From positions 248,001 through 312,000 of the forward strand of contig NZ_LR701573.1 in NCBI RefSeq assembly GCF_902498805.1: a DNA stretch of 64,000 nucleotides, written 5' to 3'. Each line of letters opens with the position of its first letter. Within the stretch, counting starts at the first letter, position 1. The position numbers and the translations under genes are program-made. This document shows positions 15,369 to 24,343 of this stretch, in pieces. The notes below the pieces were generated by a model, which saw only the letters and a program-made list of their open reading frames with translations, was not told the origin of the DNA and searched no databases. The stretch comes from Imperialibacter sp. EC-SDR9 (lineage in GTDB: Bacteria; Bacteroidota; Bacteroidia; Cytophagales; Cyclobacteriaceae).

Positions 15369-16964
15369 CTATGGGTGATTTTCCAACACATTGGCCTTAC
15401 CCGGATTAAAAGCGATGTACTCAAAAGACACCTTCAAGCTCGACTTAATAAACTCGATAAATTTCAAATCGGCCTCTGTTGGACTGGGGGTGCCCACGAT
15501 GATCAAATGCTTGACCTTGGATTTGTTGGCGCTGGAGTGGCAATAATCCAGCAGCTGACCTATGCCCGCACGAACACATTGATGGGCACTATTGAATGGC
15601 TTCACTTCATACAGGTAGATGCTTGTTTTACTCTCCCTTATTATGTCAACATAACCTGATTCGGTAATAACAGCGTCCTCAGGGTATAGCTTAAGCAAGT
15701 GACGAGCAAAGGAGACCTGAATGATATTGTGGGTCTTTCCTACTATGGTTGAATAGGAGACTGTTCGCTGCTGCGGTTCTACAGATTTCTCATTGATCCT
15801 GGTGCGGAGTTCGTCTTCTACCACACTGACCGACTCATCTTGAATGTCAAATGATTCAAGCTGCGAATAGCTTCCGAATATCTGTTCAAAGTGTCCCTTT
15901 TCTAATCCAGGGATGATTTCATGAATTGTGTTGGCATAGTTAAGCCCCAATTCCCGCCAAAGGCCTGTTTCCAGGAACTCTACATGGATAATGTGGCCCA
16001 GCCCGTCAGGGTCATGTTCGTAGATCTTGCCGTCGACGGCTTTAACCTGCGCATAGGCTGCTATGGTCAGCCGGCCGTAACTGCCGAATGCTTTAATAGC
16101 GATGATGTCCCCTTCTTTGAGCCCCAGGAAATATGAAAGTGCCTGCCTACCGGCGTTGAACTTTTCCTGGGTGTTGTCGAGGTGCTTGTCACACCAGTTT
16201 TTGATCTTCTGGCGTGAATGCCCGTACAAGTCTCCAAAACCTTCCTCGTTCCAGAAAAACCCTGTGGCAATAACACTTCTTTGCAAAAACTGTGGCAACA
16301 TATCTGCCCCATTGCCATATTTTGAGCCAATCAGGTAGTAGCTTCGCTCGGCTTTCATGGTCAGGAGATCATAATGCCTGGAGGCAAAGTCGAAGAAATC
16401 CTTACCATCTGGCTTTTGAGCCACGAGAAAAGTACTTAGGTCTGAGAAGCGCCCCTTTTCGTAGTTAGGGTGATCGAAATACCGTGCAATAGTGCGCACA
16501 CTCACCTTTTTGTAAACGGGAAACAACCGATAATTCGAGTATAGAAAAGCAATCTTCCATTTGGTGAGATTATCTAGTTCAATGCCGTCAATAGCCTTGA
16601 AATCACCTTGGTCTGAACTGTCTGCAACAGCGATTACGTGACTTTTAATTGTTTCAAATGACTCTCCGGCACTCTGACCATATTTCTTGTACCAGGCGTA
16701 TTCCCCATCCGTTAAAAAGTCGATGCCGATGATAGGCTTGTCCGACTTCCGTTTCCAAATGCCGAATTTATTGGAGGGCCTGCCCTGTATTCTGCCAAGT
16801 GAGTCGGTTTCGAACTCGATCCAGTAGCAGAAGGTGTCTTTGCTGCCAACATTGGAATATTCCTCCAGGGTCATGGAACGAAGGGCGGCCACAGGCCAGC
16901 GCTCCAGAAACTCCGCAAGCTTCTGGTGTCTGAATCCGCCGTCATTGGTTTGCAATCCGGGCAT
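15369..16964 (-). CDS. Predicted modification-dependent nuclease: McrB-type N-terminal region, PUA/EVE-like middle, PD-(D/E)XK C-terminus
   Basis: The protein has 531 residues. Residues about 28-145 (MTLEEYSNVGSKDTFCYWIE, then NKFGIWKR, EYAWYKKYG and KWKIAFLYSN) resemble the region at the N-terminus of many McrB-like AAA+ restriction proteins, but no AAA+ domain follows. Residues about 225-335 (GDLYGHS, LKEGDIIAIKAFG, GHIIHVEFLETG) look like a PUA/EVE-like beta fold, a class that reads modified bases. Residues 438-472 hold a PD-(D/E)XK core: D440 in YVDII, E453-V-K455 in YLYEVK, then Q470. It starts three bases after the hsdS stop, as the last gene of the type I operon. The role as a nuclease cutting modified DNA is inferred. 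Confidence 0.65.
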   Translation of the reverse strand: MPGLQTNDGGFRHQKLAEFLERWPVAALRSMTLEEYSNVGSKDTFCYWIEFETDSLGRIQGRPSNKFGIWKRKSDKPIIGIDFLTDGEYAWYKKYGQSAGESFETIKSHVIAVADSSDQGDFKAIDGIELDNLTKWKIAFLYSNYRLFPVYKKVSVRTIARYFDHPNYEKGRFSDLSTFLVAQKPDGKDFFDFASRHYDLLTMKAERSYYLIGSKYGNGADMLPQFLQRSVIATGFFWNEEGFGDLYGHSRQKIKNWCDKHLDNTQEKFNAGRQALSYFLGLKEGDIIAIKAFGSYGRLTIAAYAQVKAVDGKIYEHDPDGLGHIIHVEFLETGLWRELGLNYANTIHEIIPGLEKGHFEQIFGSYSQLESFDIQDESVSVVEDELRTRINEKSVEPQQRTVSYSTIVGKTHNIIQVSFARHLLKLYPEDAVITESGYVDIIRESKTSIYLYEVKPFNSAHQCVRAGIGQLLDYCHSSANKSKVKHLIIVGTPSPTEADLKFIEFIKSSLKVSFEYIAFNPGKANVLENHP

Positions 16965-16967
16965 AGG

Positions 16968-18146
16968 CTACGCCGTTTCTTTAGCCACCAGCTCACCCCG
17001 AAAGGCCTTCTGGCTCAGGCTGCCATACAAATGCTCCAACTCCTGCAAGCTTTGTTGGTATTGGATTTTGAGGGCTTCTGTTTTTTTCACGATTTGGGCA
17101 AATTGGGTTTGGAGTTCAATGGGTGGAACTAGTATATCGAAACTCTCAATTTGCTTGAAATTCAGTCCAGGTTTTGTCTGGCCATAGAAGCTCTTTTTGA
17201 TTAGGTATTGCCCACAATTTATATCGCTTAAATAGTAGGATAAATAAAGAGGATTGATACCATTAGTCCTTATAAGTGCGACATGTTGACTTATATAAGC
17301 TGTCCCGAAATTTTCGGGAACCATAGCAACTCTTCCAATTTTTGAGCCTGTTATTGTGAGGAGTACATCAAACGGTTCAACCTTGGTTCTATTAGCTTCT
17401 TGATTATCTGGTGGAATAACAAATGCAGCATCTTCGAAAAAGATATTGTTCATTTGCACGTCCAACGATCTTATAAATCTTTCACCCGTTTTTGAATAAT
17501 ATTTTCCCCAGCCTCTTCCACCACTTGTTAAAAAAGTGGTTAGATCACCTAGTTTGACTTCTTTGTAGCTATTTCGATTTGTTACAGGATTGTCGAAAAA
17601 GTTGAAAAAAGTGCTCTTCAAATACTCATTGAGCAAGCGGATGCTCTCTTTGCGCTGAGCGATCAGGTTTTCGGCTTTGCTTAAGAGATCGGCGATGTGG
17701 AGTTGGTCGGGTAGCGGGGGAAGAAATAATCTGTAATCAGAGATGTCTTCCTTGTTAAAACCTTGCTGTGCAGCACGTCCACCAATGTTTGTGATGAAAT
17801 TTTTGAATCTTGGGTTTAAAAGGAAATAATAAAGATACCGTTTATGAATTTTACTCTCGTCTGGAACAGTTTTAATTATTGCAACATTATACGCCCCTTC
17901 CAGTCCTGTTAATATTTTACCAACGGAGGCTCCGTATCTGCCTATGAGGATATCATCAGCCTTACACTTATTTAGCTTTTTTCCATCCTTAACAAATTCA
18001 ATATGCTTATCCTTTCCTTGTGTGAAATCTCTGATTTGCAGCATTCGGACGTAACCTGGAACAGGCTCACTTTTCCATTCATTTTTTGGTGGTTGGGTTC
18101 CTCCTTGGAAATTACAAACGTCTCCTATTTTAACTAAAGTCATCAC
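16968..18146 (-). CDS. hsdS: Type I restriction-modification specificity subunit
   Basis: A 392-residue HsdS with two target-recognition domains. The first starts VKIGDVCNFQGGTQPPKNEW and has DDILIGRYGASVGKIL, followed by the conserved helix LPPLPDQLHIADLLSKAENL. The second starts KLGDLTTFLTSGGRGWG and has FDVLLTITGSKIGRVA, then ILVPPIELQTQFAQIVKKTE and a closing coiled coil. HsdS binds a split DNA site and recruits two HsdM (and two HsdR). It overlaps hsdM by four bases. The TRDs are AT-rich relative to the linker helices, as is common for exchanged recognition domains. Confidence 0.92.
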   Translation of the reverse strand: MMTLVKIGDVCNFQGGTQPPKNEWKSEPVPGYVRMLQIRDFTQGKDKHIEFVKDGKKLNKCKADDILIGRYGASVGKILTGLEGAYNVAIIKTVPDESKIHKRYLYYFLLNPRFKNFITNIGGRAAQQGFNKEDISDYRLFLPPLPDQLHIADLLSKAENLIAQRKESIRLLNEYLKSTFFNFFDNPVTNRNSYKEVKLGDLTTFLTSGGRGWGKYYSKTGERFIRSLDVQMNNIFFEDAAFVIPPDNQEANRTKVEPFDVLLTITGSKIGRVAMVPENFGTAYISQHVALIRTNGINPLYLSYYLSDINCGQYLIKKSFYGQTKPGLNFKQIESFDILVPPIELQTQFAQIVKKTEALKIQYQQSLQELEHLYGSLSQKAFRGELVAKETA

Positions 18147-19722
18147 ACCAACTCTTTTAATTCAGCCAAACCCTTTTGAATACTCGCTTCAATGATTTCT
18201 AATTTCCCAAAAATCACAGCTGGCTTTTCATACACCTCCTCTTCATATACTTCTTCTTTGTACGTGCTCAGGTTCAGGTCGTAGCTGTTCTCTACAAGCT
18301 CCTTTTTCGGCACCATGAAGTATTTTTCTGTACGGTCCCCTTTGGCGGCGCTCAGGGTGATACGTTCTTTGTAGCGCTGCACGATGTCGGGCAAATCGCT
18401 GTCGGCTATTTTGTTGCGCTTGTCGTCCAGGGTGTAGCCATCGGCCTGCATGTCGTAAAACCAAACGTGGTCGGTTTCGCCGCCTTTAGTAAATACCAAA
18501 ATGGCTGTGCTTACCCCAGCGTAAGGCTTAAACACCCCACTGGGCACGGCTATTACGGCTTTGAGTTCGGCTTTTTCTATGATCAGCTTTCGCAGGGCTT
18601 CAAATGCTTTGCCGCTGTTTTGTATCACCCCACTGGGCACAATCACAGCGGCAGTGCCTCCCATTTTCAGCATATTGAAAATGCGCTCCACAAACAGCAG
18701 CTCGGTTTTGGTGGTGGGCAGCTTCAGTCCTTCGTTAATGTCGCCTTTATCGATATTGCCCGTGAAAGGAGGGTTCGCCATAATGATGTCGAACTGACTG
18801 TCTTCATTGTAGGTTTTGCTTAGCGTGTCTTTGTAGTCTATTTGCGGCTCGTCTATGCCATGCATCATCAGGTTCATGAGGCCCAGGCGCACCATGGTGG
18901 TGTCTATATCGTAGCCAATAAAGCTGCTATCCAGCATGGTTTTTAGCTGCTGGGTGAGCACAGCACTAATGGCGGCCCGCTCAAAGCCGTCTTCGTCTTT
19001 GCTCAGTTTGTCAGGGTCTTGCTTGCGCACCAGGTCGGTGAGGATGTATTGATAGGCCCCCAGCAGGAAGCCGCCTGTGCCACAAGCCGGGTCGGCAATG
19101 CGCTGGCCTAGCTGTGGTGCCACCAGCTCAGCCATGAGCTTGATGATGTGGCGAGGCGTGCGAAACTGCCCGTTTTTACCTGCCGAGGCAATCTCACTCA
19201 GCAGCATCTCATACACATCGCCCTGTATGTCCTGAAAGGAATGCCCGCCTTCGGTGGCGTCTTTTTCAATCTCCCTGAAAATGTCTTCTACAATATTGAT
19301 GGCCGACACCAGCAAGCTGGCTTTGGGCATGATGAACACTGCATTGGCCATGTGTTTGGTGAAAAGCCCCTCGCCCGAGGCACCGCCCTGGATGGTTTTC
19401 AGGAAGGGAAAACTTTGGTTTGCACATGCAGCAGCATTTCGTCGGCAGGCTTGTGCTTGAACACCGACCAGCGCAGCTCCTGCTTGTCAATGCTGTCGTT
19501 GCTGCCTGGAATATTGAATGTGCCTGCAAAGCGGGGTGTATACGTTTCACCGGTGAACTCGGCATCTCTTTCACGCTTGGCTTCCAAATCGTCGAGCCGC
19601 TTCATGAAAATGAGGTAGGTGATTTGCTCAATGGCCGTTAAGGGATTGGCAATGCCTCCTTCCCAGAAGTTTTGCCAGAGTTTGTCGATGAGGGATTTGA
19701 GCTGCGAATTGTTTTGTAGCAT
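18143..19722 (-). pseudogene. hsdM: Type I methyltransferase subunit gene with one-base frameshift
   Basis: Two frames together give one normal HsdM of about 526 residues. The first (19722-19399, start MLQNNSQLKSLIDKLWQNFW) covers the N-terminal helical domain and ends VQTKVFPS-stop. The second resumes FLKTIQGGASGEGLFTKHM and runs to 18143 with motif I IADPACGTGGFLLGAY and catalytic FDIIMANPPFTG. A one-base loss in the short C run at 19406-19408 explains the break: adding one C restores VFPFLKT. Without the repair, the second frame could only start at an internal ATG (19351), giving 402 residues with the catalytic core but no N-terminal domain. It could be a real inactivation, a switch or a sequence error. 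It overlaps kilA-N and hsdS. Confidence 0.85.
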
Positions 19723-20549
19723 TATTTCAGGTGCTTAATGGGCTTGGCGTTGACGAGTGAAGTCATCTGTGTGATGGCTATTTGGTTAAGTTGGGTAAGC
19801 CGCTCAGTGGGCGGCAACTGCTGGTGAATGAGCATGGCGTTGATACTTTCGAGGTTCGAAAGTACCACCAATTGTTCAATAGTGGCCTGGTCTCTGATAT
19901 TACCTTCTGTCTCCGGATTTTCTTCTCTCCACTGCCTGGCCGTTTTGCCAAAGAGGGCCATATTGAGCAGGTCGGCCTCGCTGGCGTAAATAAAGTTGAT
20001 TTGGGCTTTCGACAGGCTTTCTGGAATCAGCTTTTCCTTTACCGCATCGGTATGGATATGGTAGTTGACTTTGGCCAGGGTGCGCTGGAAGTTCCATTGG
20101 AGCTTGAGCCTGTCACTTTCTTCTTCTTTGAGGCGCTGGAATTCTTTAATCAAATATAGCTTGAATTCTGCACTAATAGCCGAGCCAAACTCAAAAGCGA
20201 TGTCTTTGTGCGCATAGGTGCCTCCATAGCGACCAGCTTTTGAAAAAATGCCTGTAGCATTGGTCTTTTCTACCCATAGCGAAGGGCTCAACACAAAAGC
20301 AGGTAAGCCTGCCTGCGATTTAAAGTGGTCAAATTCGACCACTTTAAAATTGGGATTGTAAATCTTCTCCCAGGTGCCCAAAAACTCGAGCGTGGTGCGG
20401 GTGCGTATCCAGTTCTTGATCACGTCAGCCGCACGGGAAGCATCCAGTTTTGCCTGGGCCATATCGGTCAGGCAGATGTAATCCTCTTCGTTAAAGGAAG
20501 TAACTGCTACTTTAATGTTTTGTACTTCGATTGTTTTATTCTTCGGCAT
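19722..20549 (-). CDS. KilA-N domain protein
   Basis: 275 residues. The N-terminal 120 hold a KilA-N domain: DYICLTDMAQAKLDASRAAD, IKNWIRTRTTLEFLGTWE and NPNFKVVEFDHFKSQAG, then WVEKTNATGIFSKAGRYGG and AHKDIAFEFGSAISAEFKLY. The C-terminal half is helical. KilA-N is a DNA-binding fold of phage and large-virus regulators; in Bacteroidota it is often encoded inside type I restriction operons, with unknown role. It sits between hsdR and hsdM and overlaps the hsdM start by one base. A 40-base perfect palindrome lies 18 bases before its ATG, so it may regulate itself and the genes after it. Confidence 0.88.
   Translation of the reverse strand: MPKNKTIEVQNIKVAVTSFNEEDYICLTDMAQAKLDASRAADVIKNWIRTRTTLEFLGTWEKIYNPNFKVVEFDHFKSQAGLPAFVLSPSLWVEKTNATGIFSKAGRYGGTYAHKDIAFEFGSAISAEFKLYLIKEFQRLKEEESDRLKLQWNFQRTLAKVNYHIHTDAVKEKLIPESLSKAQINFIYASEADLLNMALFGKTARQWREENPETEGNIRDQATIEQLVVLSNLESINAMLIHQQLPPTERLTQLNQIAITQMTSLVNAKPIKHLK
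20319..20348. repeat. Inverted repeat inside kilA-N
   Basis: TTTAAAGTGGTC and its exact reverse complement GACCACTTTAAA are separated by six bases (AAATTC). The segment encodes FKVVEFDHFK of the KilA-N domain. Confidence 0.8.
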
Positions 20550-20566
20550 ATCAATAGATGCTCATC

Positions 20567-20606
20567 TGAATTTTAATTACACCGAATTCGGTGTAATTAA
20601 AATTCA
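20567..20606. promoter_or_regulatory. Perfect 40-base palindrome between hsdR and kilA-N
   Basis: Each 20-base half is the exact reverse complement of the other, centred on GAATTC (ACACCGAATTCGGTGT at the core, AT-rich ends). It lies about 54 bases after the hsdR stop and 18 bases before the kilA-N ATG. No T-run follows on either strand, which speaks against a simple terminator. Its position fits an operator or an mRNA hairpin near the kilA-N ribosome site. Confidence 0.8.
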
Positions 20607-20659
20607 GGATTGTCGAGTTGCTTCATGGTGCATAAAGTCAAAAGTTGTTGTCTTTACCA

Positions 20660-23458
20660 TTATGCTGCCAATATTTTTTCGGTTAACACCAGTATCTCGT
20701 TGATCTCCTGAGGGCTGAATACACCCCTGATCCCCTCGGGGTGAATCATGGTGAAGGGCGATTCGATCAGATTCCTTTTGTTCAACGCTCCCTTTTCCAG
20801 AATAAACCCTTTTAATAAATCCAAAAACTGCAGTTGTCTGCCGGTAAGGTAGCTGTGGTTTTGAACGAACGCATCGAAAGACTTGGCCACTGTTTCAGGG
20901 AAGCTTTCGAGCACCTCAATGCCGAGAATGTGGCGGATAAACTGAATGAATTGCGCCTTGCGGTGATTGTACACCCTCCTTAGCAGGTCGATGGTGATGT
21001 GGGGGTTTTCCTCGTGCAGTTCGGTGGCGAGCTCGGTGGCTTCTTCCTCCGTGATAGGTTCGCCATTTTGGATCTTCTGCAAGATGGGGTTAACGGAAAT
21101 TAATTCTTTGATCTTTTCCTCCACCAGCTCACGGTATTTTGCAATGCTGATCGCTTCATTTTGAGGGCCAAACTCCACAAACTCTTTTTTGGCAGTGATA
21201 TCAGCAAAGTCAAACTTAGCTGGCCCCAAAGGCGAAATCCTGGAGTCGATAAACTTCATGAGCGGGCTGAGCTTCTCAATCAGCTGGTCATACTTTTCTT
21301 CCGAAATAGCCGACCAGAATTTATTGCTTTGGGACTGGGTAATGATGTCTCTTTCCCTGGCCACAATGTTGACTGACAGCGGCAGCTCCGAAATTTTTTC
21401 TATCAGGCTGGCTTTCAGCGTGTCGAACTTTTGTTTGTCGTCGGTCAATCCTACAAATGAAACCTCGACCACATCTTTTTCGAACCGCATGGCTTTAAAA
21501 TCCTCACCTGAAATGGTGCGCATCAGGGGTTTCACTACCGCTCTAAGGAAGTCGATCTTTTCCTCTGTCAGCTTTACCCAGAAATTCTCATCTTCCAATC
21601 GCTGAAGCTCGTGCCGGGCCTCCATAATGACAACTGAGTTGGCAGGCAGCGACTCAATCTGCCGCCTGAGTTTCACGATTTCAGCGTTCGCAATTTCTTC
21701 TCTTCCCACCTCTGCCGCCTTCTCAATTTTATCCAATCTCAGCCCAAACAGTTTTACCGGCACGGGAATCTGGGCTTGCAATTCTTTCCCCTTGGGGTTG
21801 AGCTTGAAGTACTCAAAGTTGTCCCAGCAGTCCAATATCAAAAAGACGTCTTTCTCCGGGCACCAGGGCTTTATTTTGGAGGGCTCCAGCAAGCGTGTGC
21901 CCCGGCCAATCATTTGCCAGAATTTGGTGTAGGAAAAGACAGGCTTCGCAAAAACCAGGTTCACCAGCTCACGCACATCAATGCCCGTGTCGAGCATGTC
22001 GACACTAATGGCCACCCTCGGCATGTCGTTGTGGGTGAACTGAGCCAGCAGCCCCCCTTTGCCATATACCCTGGGGTCTTCCGACACGAGCACTTTTGCC
22101 AGCTCTCCATTGTATTCAGGATAGAGCGAGTCGAAGATTTGTTCCAGTCGTCGTGCGTGGGCCTTGCTGGCGCAGAAGAAGATCGTTTTGCCAGGGAGCA
22201 CACCGTTGGGGTCTTTGATGCACTCTTCCATAAACTCCTTCACAATCAGCGCATTGGTGCCTTTGTTGATGACGCTCTTTTCGAGGTCGGTTCCTTCATA
22301 GTTGATTTCCGCAATTTCTTTTCCTTCCAGTATCAGCCGTTTTTGGTCTTCCAGTGAAATCGTACGCTTGCTGATGCCTTCTTCCTGGAACCTTGTCTTA
22401 ATTTTCATCACCTGAAAACTCGACAGGTAGGGAGGAATGTTGTTGACCGCTTCTTCGTAGGAATAGGCAAAGGTGGGCACGCCATCGTCGCAATTGAGCA
22501 AGTCGAAGGTGTTGTGGTCTATGACGTCTGTGGGCGTGGCTGTCAGGCCGAGGGTAATGGTATTGAAGTAGTCGAGCACCTCATGGTAGGTATTATAAAT
22601 ACTTCGGTGGCTTTCGTCGATCACAATCAGGTCAAAGAAGTGTGGGGACAGGCTTGTTTCTTCGTTACGAATGACGTTCAACATGGTCGGATAAGTAGCC
22701 ACATAAATCCGCCGATCCTTCACCATGTCCTTTTCTCCTTGCTTTGGCCACCTGGGTTCGTTGGGCAAATGCTCTTTGAAGGCCTCCAGGGCCTGGTCTC
22801 TTAGGGCAATTCTGTCCACCAAAAACAGCACTCTTTCGGCCCATCCTGCCCGCATAAGTGCCTCAACAAGGGCAATGCAGGTTCGGGTTTTGCCGGTGCC
22901 TGTGGCCATCACCAGAAGGAACTTTCTGCGTTTCTTTTCGATGTCTTCCATCACCGCTCGGATGGCCCTGATTTGGTAGTCACGGCCAGCGATCCTTGTG
23001 TTGATCAGCTCGCCCGACAGCGGCTTTCTGGCTTTTCGCACATAGCTGTATCGTTCGAGGTCTTCCCTTGTGGGAAAGCCATGCACTTTTCTTGGCGGGT
23101 AGTTTTCCAGATCCCAGAAGTGAATTTCGTGCCCGTTGGTATAAAAGCAGAATGGCAAGTCGCCTCCTTGATTAGCCTGGATGTTGTAGCAGTACTGTTT
23201 GGCTTGCTCTCTGCCAATGGCTGCGTCGGCAGAGGTCTTTTTGGCTTCTACCACGGCGAGGGCTTTCCCGTCTTTTCCAAGCAAAACGTAGTCGCTGAAT
23301 TGGCGGCCTCCGTAAGGCGTTGGGGCTTCTGCCACCAGGTTAGGGTCGACGATGATGTCAAACTCCTCAACTACCTGGGTTCGATCAGCAACATTCCAGC
23401 CAGCCGATTTAAGCCGGTTGTCGATTATTTCTATTCGTGTTGCCTTTTCGTTTTTCAA
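20660..23458 (-). CDS. hsdR: Type I restriction enzyme motor/nuclease subunit (EcoEI-type)
   Basis: 932 residues. The N-terminal nuclease core reads SDYVLLGKDGKALAVVEAKK: D56 and E71-A-K73 form the PD-(D/E)XK site. The superfamily 2 helicase follows with Walker A MATGTGKTRT (184-193), DESHRS (281-286), LGLTATP and the motif VI region WQMIGRGTRL. The C-terminal third matches the EcoEI-type R domain. It needs ATP to translocate DNA and cuts unmodified DNA when joined to HsdM2-HsdS. It is the first gene of the island's type I operon; kilA-N, hsdM and hsdS follow. If the hsdM frameshift is genuine, restriction should be off, since HsdR depends on the M-S complex. Confidence 0.93.
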   Translation of the reverse strand: MKNEKATRIEIIDNRLKSAGWNVADRTQVVEEFDIIVDPNLVAEAPTPYGGRQFSDYVLLGKDGKALAVVEAKKTSADAAIGREQAKQYCYNIQANQGGDLPFCFYTNGHEIHFWDLENYPPRKVHGFPTREDLERYSYVRKARKPLSGELINTRIAGRDYQIRAIRAVMEDIEKKRRKFLLVMATGTGKTRTCIALVEALMRAGWAERVLFLVDRIALRDQALEAFKEHLPNEPRWPKQGEKDMVKDRRIYVATYPTMLNVIRNEETSLSPHFFDLIVIDESHRSIYNTYHEVLDYFNTITLGLTATPTDVIDHNTFDLLNCDDGVPTFAYSYEEAVNNIPPYLSSFQVMKIKTRFQEEGISKRTISLEDQKRLILEGKEIAEINYEGTDLEKSVINKGTNALIVKEFMEECIKDPNGVLPGKTIFFCASKAHARRLEQIFDSLYPEYNGELAKVLVSEDPRVYGKGGLLAQFTHNDMPRVAISVDMLDTGIDVRELVNLVFAKPVFSYTKFWQMIGRGTRLLEPSKIKPWCPEKDVFLILDCWDNFEYFKLNPKGKELQAQIPVPVKLFGLRLDKIEKAAEVGREEIANAEIVKLRRQIESLPANSVVIMEARHELQRLEDENFWVKLTEEKIDFLRAVVKPLMRTISGEDFKAMRFEKDVVEVSFVGLTDDKQKFDTLKASLIEKISELPLSVNIVARERDIITQSQSNKFWSAISEEKYDQLIEKLSPLMKFIDSRISPLGPAKFDFADITAKKEFVEFGPQNEAISIAKYRELVEEKIKELISVNPILQKIQNGEPITEEEATELATELHEENPHITIDLLRRVYNHRKAQFIQFIRHILGIEVLESFPETVAKSFDAFVQNHSYLTGRQLQFLDLLKGFILEKGALNKRNLIESPFTMIHPEGIRGVFSPQEINEILVLTEKILAA

Positions 23459-23639
23459 GGTGAAAAAGTATTCTAAGGGGAATCTCTACGATTTGAGCGG
23501 TTTTATGCCCTTTCTGTAATTTATACGTTCATAATATTAATGAATTTCTGTTATGATATTACTGCTTTGTTTGCGTTTTACTGCATTCTCAATACTTATT
23601 AAATGCCTTAGTATGGAAAGTGACGGGTGAGTGGGAATG

Positions 23640-23960
23640 GTTGCTTCGGAGGATTAGGCTTCGGAATCAGGAGACTTCTCCGCTACGCTGCGAAGTGACG
23701 ACTCGGGTGGTGATAGGTGCTTCGATTGACGGTTGCCTCCTTGCGTGAGGGACAGAGCCATTGTTGGAGCCCGCTGTGGGGTTTTTGTGCGCTGGCCGGC
23801 GACTGGTGAAGGCCCGACCCCTGCCGCCGAAGTAGTTTATCAGGTGAGTAGCAACGCTCCGGCGGCAAGGGGGCACGCCCAAAGCAATTGAGGTATTTGT
23901 TGGATGAGTGGTGGTCAGAGCTTCGAAGGGATTAGGCTCCGAATGAGTGATAATGGACGG
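23640..23960. repeat. Conserved-looking repeat DNA in the 23459-24013 gene-free stretch
   Basis: 23671-23701 is the second copy of the element at 10766-10798. GGATTAGGCTTCGGAAT at 23649 recurs as GGATTAGGCTCCGAAT at 23938, bracketing about 290 bases of GC-rich DNA. Within it, CTGCCGCCGAAG and CTCCGGCGGCAAGG can pair. A 71-codon minus-strand frame covers part but shows no start signal or protein features. 23459-23640 is AT-rich and I see no promoter there matching the consensus. Confidence 0.4.
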
Positions 23961-24013
23961 CTATTTTTAAGGGCAGCAGCAATCGACGGGTAATCGATCA
24001 ACCAGCAAAGGGG

Positions 24014-24343
24014 TTATCTTATCGCTCCTTGCTTTTTCTTCTTCCTGTTTTTTTTCTTTGAAGTCTTAGGGTGGGCGATGGCGTAGCGTTCCTGTGTTTG
24101 AATGGCCCTTCGTTTTCCCTGGCGGCTTAGGGTGACGGTTTCTTCGGCAGTTGCCTTGTCCGGCGTGCTTGTGGGGCTGTAAGCGATAGTGTTTGTGCTC
24201 TGGTTATCTTCCCGGGCGGCAGTGTCGCTGGTATGGGGAGCCACGGGTAGAGCATCGGGTTGGACTGCTTCGGCAGCCATGTTCTGGCCGAATGACAACT
24301 GCGAAGAGATAAGTAGTACGGATAAGAGAATGGCCGATTTCAT
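24014..24343 (-). CDS. Small exported basic-tailed protein, unknown
   Basis: I start at the ATG giving MKSAILLSVLLISSQLSFGQ, a clean signal peptide; a GTG 33 bases upstream is less likely. The mature part is Thr/Ser/Ala-rich and probably disordered (SDTAAREDNQSTNT), followed by SRQGKRRAIQTQERYA and a very basic end (KTSKKKNRKKKKQG). There is no family I recognise. It may bind nucleic acid, polysaccharide or other acidic partners in the periplasm, or be an envelope-associated low-complexity protein. It lies 93 bases after the 132-residue gene in the same direction. Confidence 0.5.
   Translation of the reverse strand: MKSAILLSVLLISSQLSFGQNMAAEAVQPDALPVAPHTSDTAAREDNQSTNTIAYSPTSTPDKATAEETVTLSRQGKRRAIQTQERYAIAHPKTSKKKNRKKKKQGAIR

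Noticed and set aside
15330-15659. 109-codon plus-strand frame at the end of the 531-residue gene
   Set aside because: Antisense to the PD-(D/E)XK core of a better-supported protein.
10905-23458. Prophage
   Set aside because: KilA-N and RhuM are phage-regulator-like, but no integrase, capsid, tail, terminase or lysis genes are present; the setting is a restriction island.
23667-23882. 71-codon minus-strand frame
   Set aside because: It lies in repeat-like GC-rich DNA, with no start signal and no protein features.
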